Position numbers and translations under genes: made by a program. A stretch of DNA of 64,000 nucleotides from Muriicola sp. Z0-33 (GTDB taxonomy: Bacteria; Bacteroidota; Bacteroidia; Flavobacteriales; Flavobacteriaceae). Shown in pieces: positions 54,321 to 63,672 of this stretch (positions are counted from its first letter, which is position 1; every line of letters starts with the position of its first letter). Under the pieces are notes generated by a model. The model made no database searches. It saw nothing but the letters and a program-made list of their open reading frames with translations, and was not told where the DNA came from. The stretch spans positions 236,197-300,196 of the forward strand of contig NZ_JAFMPW010000004.1 in the NCBI RefSeq assembly GCF_026126425.1, written 5' to 3'.

Positions 54321-54384
54321 TTAATTTCAACTTACTAATTCTACTATACCATTTTGAGGATAGGAGATTAGCTGTCAAAAGTAA

Positions 54385-56781
54385 ATGGTAGCAAAGTTAA
54401 CACAAGGTTTTTGGGCCAAAACAGCGAGGATAATTCTTCGTAACAGAATACTCATTCTTATTCTGATTGCTGCGGTAACTGTTTTTCTGGCTTTTCAATG
54501 GGAGAACATGCGATTCTCTAATTCGGAAGCCAACCTGCTGCCTGATGACCACCCCATAAATCAGCAGTACAATGCGTTTTTGAATTTATTTGGTGAAGAA
54601 GGCAATGCTGTGGTACTGGCTGTAAAAGATAGTATGGTATTTAATCCCACCAATTTTAACAGGTGGAATACCTTAAGTAAGCAACTCGATGCATTTCCTG
54701 AAGTAGATTTTGTACTCTCTACAGATAATTTACAAGAATTAATAAAAGATAAAGAAAAACAGGAGTTCTTACTTCAACCCTTTATTAAAACGCCACCAAC
54801 CACCCAGAAAGAGATAGACAGCCTTAGTGCTCATTTGTTCAACAACCTTCCGTTTTATGACAACTTACTTTATAACAGTAGTAGCCAGACAATAAGAACG
54901 GTTGTTTATCTGGACCAGGACCTCGTGAATACTTCGGTGAGGAAAGATTTTATACTGAAAGATCTTTCTAATTTGGTTAATGAATTTGAATCAGAGACTT
55001 CACTGGATGTCAGAATTTCAGGGATGCCATATATCCGAACAATGAATTCTCAGAATATCATTGATGAAATAGGTAAATTTATTTTGGCGGCCCTTGCAGT
55101 AACCTCACTTATTTTCTTCTTCTTTTTCAGAAGTGTCAGGGCTACTTTTATTTCTATGTTTGTTGTGATTATTGGGGTAATGTGGGCTTTTGGGATCTTA
55201 GGGCTCCTTCAATATGAAATTACCGTATTAACTGCCCTAATACCTCCGTTAATTATTGTTATAGGGATCCCAAATTGCATATTTCTAATAAATAAATACC
55301 AACAGGAAGTAAAGAAACACGGAAATCAGGCTTTATCTCTGCAGCGGGTGATATCAAAGATTGGCAACGCTACCCTTATGACTAACGTTACCACGGCTTC
55401 GGGTTTTGCGACTTTTATTATTACCGACAGTAAATTACTCACAGAATTTGGTATTGTCGCATCCATAAATATTATAGGCATCTTTATTCTGTCACTACTT
55501 ATTATCCCGATAGTGTACAGTTTTATGGCATTGCCAAAAACAAAACATTTAAAGCATTTGAACAAAAAGTGGATTGATGGTTTTGTAAACTGGATGGAAC
55601 GCATTGTAAGAGGTAAAAGAATATCTGTTTATGTAATTTCCGTTTTACTTTTGGTAATCAGCATTATAGGGATTTATCAGATTAATATTTCTGGCAGTCC
55701 GATAGAAGACATGCCTAAGAAATCACAATTCTTCAAGGATATCCGTTTTTTTGAACAGGAATTTGATGGGATTATGCCGGTTGAAATAGTGGTAGACACC
55801 AAACGTAAAAATGGGGTGCTAAAACCCGCTACCTTGAGAAGAATGGACAACTTAGGTGAGGTGATAGAGGAAATCCCTGAGCTTTCAAAGCCTGTTTCTG
55901 TCGTTAATCTTATAAAGTATTCCAAACAGGCATTTTATAATGGCATCCCCAAATACTATCAATTACCAACGGCTCAGGAAAATAATTTTATCATGGATGT
56001 TGCGAGGAAGTCGAGCAGCAATGGTGACCTTCTAAAGAGTTTTGTCGATACAACAGGCCAGGTTGCCCGGATGACCACCTTTATGCGAGATGTAAAAACA
56101 GATCGGATGGAGGAGATTGGAGAAAGGCTTCAGGAGAATATTGATAAAATATTTCCTGCAGAACGCTATGACGTATACATGACAGGCAAAGCATTACTCT
56201 TTCTGGAAGGCACCAAATATTTGGTGAAGAATTTAGTGCTTTCACTTACTCTGGCCATTGGTCTGATTGCCTTATTTATGGCCTATCTTTTTCGTTCTTT
56301 CAGAATGATTATAATCTCTCTTATTCCTAATTTATTGCCATTGGTAGTGACAGCTGGAGTCATGGGATTTGTTGGAGTCCCTATAAAACCTTCTACCATT
56401 CTGGTATTTAGTATTGCCTTCGGGATATCGGTAGACGACACTATTCATTTCCTTGCCAAATACAGACAAGAGCTTATTGCCAATAAATGGCGTATTGAGA
56501 AATCTGTTTATGCGGCCCTACGGGAAACTGGTGTAAGCATGTTTTACACTTCCATTGTGCTGTTTTTTGGATTCTCGGTTTTTGTTATTTCAAATTTTGG
56601 GGGCACAGTAGCATTAGGTGCCCTGGTTTCTGCCACATTACTTTTTGCGATGCTCGCTAATTTAATTTTGCTGCCATCCTTATTAATTTCTCTGGAGCGA
56701 AGTATTGCGAATAAGGCCGTGCTTAAGGAACCTCAAATAGATATTCTTCCAAAGGACGAATTACCTCCGAGTACAGAGTAA
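54385..56781 (+). CDS. RND/MMPL-type membrane transporter
   Basis: The 798 residues have the duplicated RND layout of the hydrophobe exporter type: about six membrane spans in each half, with large extracytoplasmic loops at about 45-225 and 440-610. The first half carries the sterol-sensing-like cluster of spans (IIGVMWAFGILGLLQYEI, PPLIIVIGIPNCIFLINKY) and the second contains FGISVDDTIHFLAKYRQE, a typical transmembrane-4 relay element. Such proteins move lipids, hopanoids or other hydrophobic molecules. The substrate is unknown. It precedes asnS by 100 bases. Confidence 0.88.
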   Translation: MVAKLTQGFWAKTARIILRNRILILILIAAVTVFLAFQWENMRFSNSEANLLPDDHPINQQYNAFLNLFGEEGNAVVLAVKDSMVFNPTNFNRWNTLSKQLDAFPEVDFVLSTDNLQELIKDKEKQEFLLQPFIKTPPTTQKEIDSLSAHLFNNLPFYDNLLYNSSSQTIRTVVYLDQDLVNTSVRKDFILKDLSNLVNEFESETSLDVRISGMPYIRTMNSQNIIDEIGKFILAALAVTSLIFFFFFRSVRATFISMFVVIIGVMWAFGILGLLQYEITVLTALIPPLIIVIGIPNCIFLINKYQQEVKKHGNQALSLQRVISKIGNATLMTNVTTASGFATFIITDSKLLTEFGIVASINIIGIFILSLLIIPIVYSFMALPKTKHLKHLNKKWIDGFVNWMERIVRGKRISVYVISVLLLVISIIGIYQINISGSPIEDMPKKSQFFKDIRFFEQEFDGIMPVEIVVDTKRKNGVLKPATLRRMDNLGEVIEEIPELSKPVSVVNLIKYSKQAFYNGIPKYYQLPTAQENNFIMDVARKSSSNGDLLKSFVDTTGQVARMTTFMRDVKTDRMEEIGERLQENIDKIFPAERYDVYMTGKALLFLEGTKYLVKNLVLSLTLAIGLIALFMAYLFRSFRMIIISLIPNLLPLVVTAGVMGFVGVPIKPSTILVFSIAFGISVDDTIHFLAKYRQELIANKWRIEKSVYAALRETGVSMFYTSIVLFFGFSVFVISNFGGTVALGALVSATLLFAMLANLILLPSLLISLERSIANKAVLKEPQIDILPKDELPPSTE

Positions 56782-56847
56782 GGACTCTTTTAGCTAATTC
56801 CTTATCAATTATATAAGGCTTTGAGCGGCTAGTTTTTATCAATAAGT

Positions 56848-56855
56848 TATCTTTG
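56848..56855 (+). promoter_or_regulatory. Candidate promoter for asnS
   Basis: TATCTTTG matches TAnnTTTG exactly and lies 26 bases upstream of the asnS start. A TTG lies 24 bases upstream of it, a little too far for a canonical -33 box. Confidence 0.5.
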
Positions 56856-56881
56856 CGGTTCATATTTAGAATAGCTTTAAA

Positions 56882-58315
56882 ATGAACGCATACAGTATCA
56901 AAGAGTTACTCTCATCACCCCCATTACAAAAGGAAGTTGTCATTAATGGGTGGGTAAAAACCTTTAGAAGTAATAGATTTATTGCCCTTAATGATGGGTC
57001 TACTTTAAGTAATGTGCAATGTGTAGTTGATTTCGATAAATTCGAAGAAAACCTTTTAAAGCAAATTGCCACGGGTGCCGCTATCAGGGTGACAGGAACT
57101 CTTGTTGAAAGTCAGGGAAGAGGGCAAAGTGTAGAAATTCAGGCTTCCGAGATTTTTATTCACGGAACTGCTGACCCTGAAACCTACCCTATACAGCCTA
57201 AGAAACATTCTATGGAATTCTTAAGGGAGCAGGCACACTTACGCGTAAGAACAAATACATTTGCTGCAGTTATGCGGGTACGTTCTGCGCTTGCCTTTGC
57301 AGTACATCAGTACTTTCAGCAGAATGGATTCTATTATTTTCATGCCCCGATTATTACCGGTTCGGACGCCGAAGGTGCAGGCGAGATGTTCAGAGTAACC
57401 ACTTTAGACGAAAAGACCCCCCCTCTTGATGAATCGGGAGAAGTGGATTATAAGTCCGATTTCTTTGGGAAGGAGACCAACCTAACGGTATCTGGCCAGC
57501 TCGAAGCAGAGTCATATGCCATGGGGCTGGGCAAAGTATATACTTTTGGCCCTACCTTCAGGGCAGAGAATTCTAACACCTCCAGGCATCTGGCAGAATT
57601 TTGGATGATTGAACCCGAAGTGGCATTTGCAGATCTTGATGACAATATGGATTTGGCGGAGGACTTTATCAAAAGTATCATCAATTATATCCTCAAGAAT
57701 TGCGAGGAAGATTTGTCGTTCCTGGAAAAGCGGCTACTTGATGAAGAGAAAACAAAGCCTCAGGCCGAGCGCAGCGATATGCCACTTATTGAAAAATTGA
57801 AATTTGTAGCGGATAACGAGTTTAAGCGTGTAAGTTATACCGATGCCATTGATATATTAAGGAACTCTAAACCAAATAAGAAGAAGAAATTCCAGTACCT
57901 CATTAATGAATGGGGTGCAGACTTGCAAAGTGAGCATGAGCGATATCTGGTAGAAAAGCATTTTAAGTGCCCGGTTATACTTTTTGATTACCCGGCTAAT
58001 ATTAAAGCATTTTATATGCGACTGAATGAAGATGGCAAAACGGTAAGGGCCATGGATATCTTATTCCCCGGTATCGGTGAGATAGTTGGAGGATCACAAA
58101 GGGAAGAACGACTAGAGGTATTAAGGAATAAAATAAAAGCTTTAGATATTGATGAAAAAGAGCTTTGGTGGTATCTGGACCTGAGAAGATTTGGGACCGC
58201 AAAACACAGTGGTTTTGGACTGGGCTTTGAAAGAATGGTACAATTTGCTACCGGAATGGGTAATATAAGGGATGTTATCCCTTTCCCCAGGACACCGCAG
58301 AATGCAGAATTCTAA
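56882..58315 (+). CDS. asnS: Asparaginyl-tRNA synthetase
   Basis: AsnRS charges tRNA-Asn. The 477 residues have an N-terminal OB-fold anticodon-binding domain (about 15-105) and a class II catalytic core with motif 2 [20 protein letters not shown] and motif 3 [12 protein letters not shown]. The family tells it apart from aspartyl enzymes by features such as EPEVAF after motif 2. It lies 47 bases before rpoN, a neighbour pair common in flavobacteria. Confidence 0.97.
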   Translation: MNAYSIKELLSSPPLQKEVVINGWVKTFRSNRFIALNDGSTLSNVQCVVDFDKFEENLLKQIATGAAIRVTGTLVESQGRGQSVEIQASEIFIHGTADPETYPIQPKKHSMEFLREQAHLRVRTNTFAAVMRVRSALAFAVHQYFQQNGFYYFHAPIITGSDAEGAGEMFRVTTLDEKTPPLDESGEVDYKSDFFGKETNLTVSGQLEAESYAMGLGKVYTFGPTFRAENSNTSRHLAEFWMIEPEVAFADLDDNMDLAEDFIKSIINYILKNCEEDLSFLEKRLLDEEKTKPQAERSDMPLIEKLKFVADNEFKRVSYTDAIDILRNSKPNKKKKFQYLINEWGADLQSEHERYLVEKHFKCPVILFDYPANIKAFYMRLNEDGKTVRAMDILFPGIGEIVGGSQREERLEVLRNKIKALDIDEKELWWYLDLRRFGTAKHSGFGLGFERMVQFATGMGNIRDVIPFPRTPQNAEF

Positions 58316-58362
58316 ATGGTATTATTTCTTTAACTTTATAATACAGGAAGAATATTTATTAA

Positions 58363-59823
58363 ATGCTCAAACAACATTTACAGTTTAAATTATCACAGAA
58401 GCTTTCTCCTCAGCAAATACAGCTGATGAAGCTGATTCAATTGCCGACACAGGCATTTGAGCAGCGTCTAGTACAGGAACTCGAAGAAAACCCGGCCCTG
58501 GAAACGGGAAAGGAAGAAAGCAGTACCCTGGATGATGGTTTTGACAATACCGAGTATGAGGGTGAAGGTGAAGGCGAAACGGTCAATACTGAAGATATCA
58601 ATATAGATGATTATCTGAGTGATGATGAAGTACCTGATTACAGGACCAGAGCAAATAACTATAGCGCAGATGATGACGAAAAAAGCATCCCATATGCTGC
58701 AGGGATCTCATTTAATCAATATCTCATCAATCAACTCAATACCGAATATCTTTCTGACGAAGAATGGGCCATTGCTGAATTTCTGGTAGGAAGTGTTGAT
58801 GAAAGCGGATATATCAGAAGACCGCTTTCTGACATTACCGATGATCTTGCTTTTACTCAGAATATATATGTTGAAGAAGCAACCATTGAAAAGGTATTGA
58901 AAATTGTTCAGGATCTTGACCCTCCTGGGGTAGGTGCCAGATCGTTAGGGGAATGTCTTGTTAATCAATTAAAGAGAAAGGAGCAGCAGCCCGATGTTGT
59001 TCTTGCCATAAATATACTTGAAAAATCCTTTGATCAGTTCACCAAGAAGCACTACAAAAAACTGATTCAAAAACATGGAGTTACTGAAGAGCAATTGAAA
59101 GGGGCCATTTCCGAAATAGAAAAATTAAATCCCAAACCAGGCGGGTCTTACTCCGGAAGCAATAAAATCATTGAACATATTGTACCGGATTTTGCCATTA
59201 AAATTGTTGATGGGGAACTGGAACTGACTCTGAATGGGCGAAACGCCCCGGAGTTGCATGTATCAAGAGAATACAACAATATGCTGGAAGGCTATAAGAA
59301 TGCGAAGGACAAGTCCAAATCCCAAAAAGATGCGGTGCTTTTCATTAAACAAAAGCTGGATGCAGCGAAGTGGTTTATTGATGCTATTAAACAACGTCAA
59401 CAGACGTTGTTTATAACAATGAGTGCCATTATGCAATACCAAAAAGAGTATTTTCTAAGTGGTGACGAAAGAAAATTGCGGCCGATGATCCTAAAAGATA
59501 TTGCGGACGCCATAGAAATGGATGTTTCTACGGTATCAAGAGTAGCGAACAGCAAGTATGTTGATACCCCTTACGGCACGAAGTTAATTAAGGAGTACTT
59601 TTCCGAATCTATGAAAAATGTTCAGGGAGAGGATGTTTCCACCAAAGAGATTAAAAAGATTCTGGAATCTGTTATTGGTGAGGAGGAAAAGAAAAAACCG
59701 CTAACCGATGACAAGCTCGCTTCAATTCTCAAAGATAAGGGCTACCCTATAGCCAGGCGTACTGTTGCCAAATACAGAGAACAACTTAGCATACCCGTTG
59801 CCCGTTTGAGAAAAGAGATATAA
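58363..59823 (+). CDS. rpoN: RNA polymerase sigma-54 factor
   Basis: RpoN directs RNA polymerase to -24/-12 promoters and needs an AAA+ activator. The 486 residues include the Gln-rich region I (LSQKLSPQQIQLMKLIQLPTQ, split here for length), an acidic region II, the core-binding domain, the helix-turn-helix near DIADAIEMDVSTVSRVANSK, and the RpoN box ARRTVAKYRE close to the C-terminus. Its stop shares a base with the start of the next gene (TAATG). Confidence 0.97.
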   Translation: MLKQHLQFKLSQKLSPQQIQLMKLIQLPTQAFEQRLVQELEENPALETGKEESSTLDDGFDNTEYEGEGEGETVNTEDINIDDYLSDDEVPDYRTRANNYSADDDEKSIPYAAGISFNQYLINQLNTEYLSDEEWAIAEFLVGSVDESGYIRRPLSDITDDLAFTQNIYVEEATIEKVLKIVQDLDPPGVGARSLGECLVNQLKRKEQQPDVVLAINILEKSFDQFTKKHYKKLIQKHGVTEEQLKGAISEIEKLNPKPGGSYSGSNKIIEHIVPDFAIKIVDGELELTLNGRNAPELHVSREYNNMLEGYKNAKDKSKSQKDAVLFIKQKLDAAKWFIDAIKQRQQTLFITMSAIMQYQKEYFLSGDERKLRPMILKDIADAIEMDVSTVSRVANSKYVDTPYGTKLIKEYFSESMKNVQGEDVSTKEIKKILESVIGEEEKKKPLTDDKLASILKDKGYPIARRTVAKYREQLSIPVARLRKEI

Positions 59824-60428
59824 TGAAGCTATTTCTCAAAATAATCTCGTATATCTTTCATCCACTTTGTATCCCTTTTGCAGGTACGGTTACTTACTTT
59901 ATAGTTACTCCAAAATACAGCCCCCTGGAGCTCCAGAGCGGTAACGTACTTCCAATTTTTATACTGACAGTAATTATACCTATTATCAGCTTTTTTATTT
60001 TAAGGAATCTCGGAATTGTCAGCTCTGTATTCCTGCCCAATAGGAAGGAACGCAAATACCCCTTAATGATCAGTATTCTATTACTGTGTATGGTGCTGCT
60101 CAAAGTAATCCCAAATAATTATGTTGTTGAAATCTACTTTTACTTTGTTGGCCTTATAACCGCATCATTTGCAAGTTTACTGTTGTTATTTTTTAAATTG
60201 AAGACCAGTCTGCACCTCATGGGTATGGGAAGTTTACTGATGTTTATAATAGCACTGAGCATTCATTTCGAAATAAATATTACTATTGCCATTAGCTTTT
60301 GGATTTTAGCCACAGGACTTGTAGCTACTTCACGCCTCTACCTAAATGCACATAGCAGAGGGGAAGTTCTCGTTGGCCTTTTATTGGGAATTGTGTCGCA
60401 GTTATTGACGTTGAAATTCTGGTTGTAA
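59823..60428 (+). CDS. Small membrane protein, PAP2-like C-terminus
   Basis: The 201 residues have about six membrane spans. The C-terminal LVATSRLYLNAHSRGEVLVG fits the second half of a PAP2 phosphatase motif (SRxxxxxHxxxEV), but the first half (KxxxxxxRP) is absent, so catalysis is doubtful. It shares one base with the rpoN stop, which suggests coupled translation. The function is unknown; a degenerate PAP2 relative is the best description. Confidence 0.72.
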   Translation: MKLFLKIISYIFHPLCIPFAGTVTYFIVTPKYSPLELQSGNVLPIFILTVIIPIISFFILRNLGIVSSVFLPNRKERKYPLMISILLLCMVLLKVIPNNYVVEIYFYFVGLITASFASLLLLFFKLKTSLHLMGMGSLLMFIIALSIHFEINITIAISFWILATGLVATSRLYLNAHSRGEVLVGLLLGIVSQLLTLKFWL

Positions 60429-60485
60429 ACACCAAATATTACCTGGAACATTTTTAAACAATGAAGGAGTAACAAAAAGGAATTG

Positions 60486-61172
60486 CTATAAAATGTAAAA
60501 AATAATCCCTATTCTCAGAGGAGTAAAATCTATATTGCTATTATCTACAGTTTGAGTACCGCTTTCGAAAAATTCGTTTAAGGCGTAGTATGCATGCACA
60601 TTAAAGGTATTGTATCCCAAATTAATCATGATACCGTACTGAAAATTTACTGTATCCGTATTATAAAAAGAAAACTTTTCATCCATTGAAACAAACTTAG
60701 ATCTGCTGCCTACTACATATCCCAGTTTTACTCCTGTATATACACGCCAAAACTTATAGCTGTCAGCAGTAGAATTTCGCCATCTGAATTCTATTGGCAT
60801 TTCTATGGCATGGGTTTCGATTTTGCTTCTTTTAAAGGAAGTACCACTTTCCAGTACCCGGTATTGAAAGCCATCGGTTGTTTCTGTTACCTGCAAGTTT
60901 GTAAAATAGGAATTAACCGAATACCCCAAACCAATTCCGAAGGCAATATTTCTTCTGGCATTAATGGGAATGTCCTTAATTATGCCCCCTTGTAATCCGT
61001 ATGACAAATTACTTTGTGTCACATTATCTGGTTTATTAAGAAGAAAATTATAATTAAGCCCTACATAAAATTGATCCTCCAAATACTTGGAACCAACAGC
61101 CGAATCACCGGAAGATTGCGCATTTATGCTCATTGAAAATAAAACAATCAGAAGTAATACATACCGAATCAT
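60486..61172 (-). CDS. PorT-family outer-membrane beta-barrel protein
   Basis: The 228 residues have a signal peptide (MIRYVLLLIVLFSMSINAQ) and alternating strands such as YVGLNYNFLL, AFGIGLGYSVNSYF and FWRVYTGVKLGYVVG, with a final Phe-Tyr-Ile-Leu. This is the porin-like OMP family that includes PorT of the type IX system. Whether this is the secretion component itself or a paralogue cannot be told. It lies past the exb operon's terminator on the same strand, so it is likely a separate transcript. Confidence 0.8.
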   Translation of the reverse strand: MIRYVLLLIVLFSMSINAQSSGDSAVGSKYLEDQFYVGLNYNFLLNKPDNVTQSNLSYGLQGGIIKDIPINARRNIAFGIGLGYSVNSYFTNLQVTETTDGFQYRVLESGTSFKRSKIETHAIEMPIEFRWRNSTADSYKFWRVYTGVKLGYVVGSRSKFVSMDEKFSFYNTDTVNFQYGIMINLGYNTFNVHAYYALNEFFESGTQTVDNSNIDFTPLRIGIIFYIL

Positions 61173-61218
61173 ATAGAAATAAAGGTAAAATAAATTAAAG
61201 GTTTTTCGGCATAAAAAA

Positions 61219-61247
61219 ACGCCTCAAATGAAAATTTGAAGCGTTTT
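61219..61247 (-). terminator. Rho-independent terminator of the exb operon
   Basis: ACGCCTCAAAT and ATTTGAAGCGT pair around GAAA with one mismatch; seven T follow on the minus strand. It lies 23 bases past the last exbD stop. Confidence 0.9.
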
Positions 61248-61269
61248 GATAACTTAAGTTTGAAATTGC

Positions 61270-61752
61270 TTATTGTAAGTTTCTAAAGGCATCACCTTCA
61301 TAGGTGGTGTAATTTATCTTTAGAGCGTTTACTTTACGCAGTTCTAATTTGATATCAGAAAGCAAGCCCATATTAGCATCTTTATCCACTTTCATTGCAG
61401 TGGTCAATACGTTCTGAAGTTCCTGTGGCTTCTTAGCTCTTTCTTGTAAAATAAAGTCGCCCACCTCAGAAACACTCGCAAATTTATCATTCAACTGTAT
61501 TTTTGGTTCTGTACCAAATACTTTTTGATATTCACGAGTAGGTTTACCTACATAGATATACAATACCCTATCTTTCTTTTCGAGCTTTTTAATTTCTGTG
61601 GCATTCGGTAATGTATTCTGCACCATTAAAGAGCTATCCTTCATTACTGTTACCGTCATAAAGAAAAACAGGAGCATAAATACAATATCTGGTAATGATG
61701 CCGTCGAAACCGCTGGCAAATCTCCATCTTTCTTTTTATTGAATTTAGACAT
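61270..61752 (-). CDS. exbD: ExbD/TolR-family proton channel accessory subunit
   Basis: The 160 residues begin with a short charged cytoplasmic stretch, then one membrane helix (LPDIVFMLLFFFMTVTVM) with the conserved Asp, then a periplasmic domain. ExbD works with ExbB to couple proton flow to a TonB-like partner for outer-membrane transport or secretion. It is the last of four genes in this operon. Confidence 0.92.
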   Translation of the reverse strand: MSKFNKKKDGDLPAVSTASLPDIVFMLLFFFMTVTVMKDSSLMVQNTLPNATEIKKLEKKDRVLYIYVGKPTREYQKVFGTEPKIQLNDKFASVSEVGDFILQERAKKPQELQNVLTTAMKVDKDANMGLLSDIKLELRKVNALKINYTTYEGDAFRNLQ

Positions 61753-61773
61753 AATTATAAGGTATAAACTATA

Positions 61774-62397
61774 TTAATTACTACTCGAAGTTTCGGCTTC
61801 TGATAACTTCTGAGGAAACAACTTCTGAACATTCTGAACCTTTTCCTTCAGTTCATCCCGAACACTTTCCGGTGTTTCAGGATTTAAATATTCTGCCTCC
61901 ATATCTGTAAAGTCTCTTTTATAGAGCCTTTGTGATTCCCTGTTACGCAGATCATTATACGCCCCTACCAACTCGTTTTGAACGGTTATATAAGTTGCAT
62001 ACTTTGTCTCACGGTCATTCTTAAGAGAGATGATCGCCTTATCCGGGTTATCAGAAGAATTGGCATCTCTTTTACCTTTACAGTAATTACAATAAAGTGG
62101 GTCTCCTGATGGAGCACCTCCATTATCTAAAAAGGCCATTGCTTTCGCCCTTAAATCCTTAAGGTTTGTTAACTCTTCTTCTACAAGAAGCTGACCATTC
62201 TTATTAATGTTAACAGTAAATATATTCTTCTGTTTAATGATAACATTTTCATCTGGTGGTTCAATTGGCGGCAACATTCTGTCTAAACCTGCATCTGTTT
62301 CTATAGTAGTTGTTACTAAGAAAAAGATGAGTAATAAGAATGCGATGTCTGCCATAGAACCTGCATTAACCTCTGCTGGACCTCCTCTTCTTCCCAT
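61774..62397 (-). CDS. exbD: ExbD/TolR-family subunit with an extended periplasmic loop
   Basis: The 207 residues show the same layout as the following exbD: NAGSMADIAFLLLIFFLVTTT is the membrane helix with the conserved Asp. The periplasmic part has an insert (about 90-135) with a CNYC cysteine pair in DPLYCNYCKGKRDANSS, and a long charged C-terminal helix. The two Cys could form a disulfide or bind metal. It lies 21 bases upstream of the second exbD. Confidence 0.9.
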   Translation of the reverse strand: MGRRGGPAEVNAGSMADIAFLLLIFFLVTTTIETDAGLDRMLPPIEPPDENVIIKQKNIFTVNINKNGQLLVEEELTNLKDLRAKAMAFLDNGGAPSGDPLYCNYCKGKRDANSSDNPDKAIISLKNDRETKYATYITVQNELVGAYNDLRNRESQRLYKRDFTDMEAEYLNPETPESVRDELKEKVQNVQKLFPQKLSEAETSSSN

Positions 62398-62414
62398 AAT
62401 CTAATTTTTATATG

Positions 62415-62846
62415 TTATTTACTTATCATTTTCTTTAATCCTCCCCACAACATGGAACCTACAGCTACCACGGTGAGGATAAAAAATACATTTAATCCCA
62501 TACCTATTTTTTTGATAGTGGATTCATCGGACATAGCTTTGTATTCCTCAGCTACATCAGTACCGCTCGAAATTCCATAGGAGATTCCGACAACTACTGC
62601 CAGCCCTACAATTACATATAAGGTTTTCTTTAAACTAGCAGGATTGGAGAATAAGTTCTTCAATGTAAAAAGCAAACTTGCAATTACCGCAATGCCCAGG
62701 AGCAGGTATGTCAGGAGAAACATGGTATTCATGGCACCATTATCTATCGCTTCTGAGGCTGGAACTTCCCTTCCAGGAAGCATAAACCAGCAAATAAGTC
62801 CTGCTAACCCAATGACTGCCAATACTATTTTAACTATTTTGTTCAT
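62415..62846 (-). CDS. Four-span membrane protein of the exb operon, function unknown
   Basis: The 143 residues have four hydrophobic segments (about 4-22, 42-62, 74-92 and 117-136) and end in basic residues. No enzymatic or family motif is recognised. Its place between exbB and the first exbD, with gaps of 26 and 17 bases, suggests it belongs to the same energy-transducing assembly; similar proteins occur in the same place in other flavobacteria. Confidence 0.75.
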   Translation of the reverse strand: MNKIVKIVLAVIGLAGLICWFMLPGREVPASEAIDNGAMNTMFLLTYLLLGIAVIASLLFTLKNLFSNPASLKKTLYVIVGLAVVVGISYGISSGTDVAEEYKAMSDESTIKKIGMGLNVFFILTVVAVGSMLWGGLKKMISK

Positions 62847-62872
62847 AACGCTTTCGTCTTAAGGGGTCCGAC

Positions 62873-63658
62873 TTATTTTTTGTGGTCTACCAACATATCA
62901 ATCAATGTGATTGATGAATCTTCCATATCATTTACAATGCTATCAATCTTAGCGATAATATAGTTATAGAAAATTTGCAGGATAATTGCCGTAATAAGAC
63001 CAAATACCGTTGTCAATAACGCCACCTGAATATCACCTGCAATCAAAGAAGCACTTAGGTTACCTACAGCACTAATTTTCTGGAAGGCCTGGATCATACC
63101 AATTACCGTTCCCATGAAACCAAGCATAGGAGCAATAGCAATAAATAATGAAAGCCAGGAAACATTTTTCTCTAACTGACCCATTTGCACTCCTCCGTAA
63201 GCAACAACTGCTTTTTCTGCAGATTCTACACTCTCACCTGCTCTGTCTAATCCCTGATAATAAATAGAAGCAACGGGGCCTTTTGTATTTCTACAAACCT
63301 CTTTAGCGGCTTCAACACCACCAGATGCAAGGGCATCTTCAACTTGCTGTTTTAATTTATTTGTATTAGTACTTGCCATGTTCAAGTAAATAATTCTTTC
63401 AATAGCAACAGCCAAACCTAGAATCAAACAAAGTAGAACTATTCCCATGAAACCTGCGCCCCCCTGGATGAATTGTTCTTTTAATACTTGAGTGAATCCC
63501 TTCTCAGTTTGTACTGCAGCATCGTCCTGAAGCATAACCGAAGCAGTAACTACAGTAGAAGATACATTTGAAACTATAGCGTTCACATTTGCGCTTACCG
63601 TATTTGTACTTAATACAAATAGCCCAGCCATAGCCAGGATTGAGAATAATTTTTTCAT
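62873..63658 (-). CDS. exbB: ExbB/TolQ/MotA-family proton channel
   Basis: This protein forms the proton-conducting core with ExbD. It has a signal-like N-terminus (MKKLFSILAMAGLFVLSTN), a periplasmic stretch, and three membrane helices: GFMGIVLLCLILGLAVAIE, then SLFIAIAPMLGFMGTVIGMIQAF and VALLTTVFGLITAIILQIFY. I start at the ATG at 63658; the frame extension to 63667 begins with TTG, which is part of the promoter box. It is the first gene of the operon, and powers outer-membrane transport or secretion from the proton gradient. Confidence 0.93.
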   Translation of the reverse strand: MKKLFSILAMAGLFVLSTNTVSANVNAIVSNVSSTVVTASVMLQDDAAVQTEKGFTQVLKEQFIQGGAGFMGIVLLCLILGLAVAIERIIYLNMASTNTNKLKQQVEDALASGGVEAAKEVCRNTKGPVASIYYQGLDRAGESVESAEKAVVAYGGVQMGQLEKNVSWLSLFIAIAPMLGFMGTVIGMIQAFQKISAVGNLSASLIAGDIQVALLTTVFGLITAIILQIFYNYIIAKIDSIVNDMEDSSITLIDMLVDHKK

Positions 63659-63664
63659 TTCTTT

Positions 63665-63672
63665 CAAACTTA
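63665..63672 (-). promoter_or_regulatory. Candidate promoter box for the exb operon
   Basis: The minus strand reads TAAGTTTG, matching TAnnTTTG, only six bases before the chosen ATG. No clear -33 element is seen. If real, the mRNA starts at or next to the start codon. Confidence 0.4.

Noticed and set aside
59823..60428. Active PAP2 phosphatase
   Set aside because: Only the second half of the catalytic signature is recognisable; the first conserved Lys/Arg-Pro part is missing.
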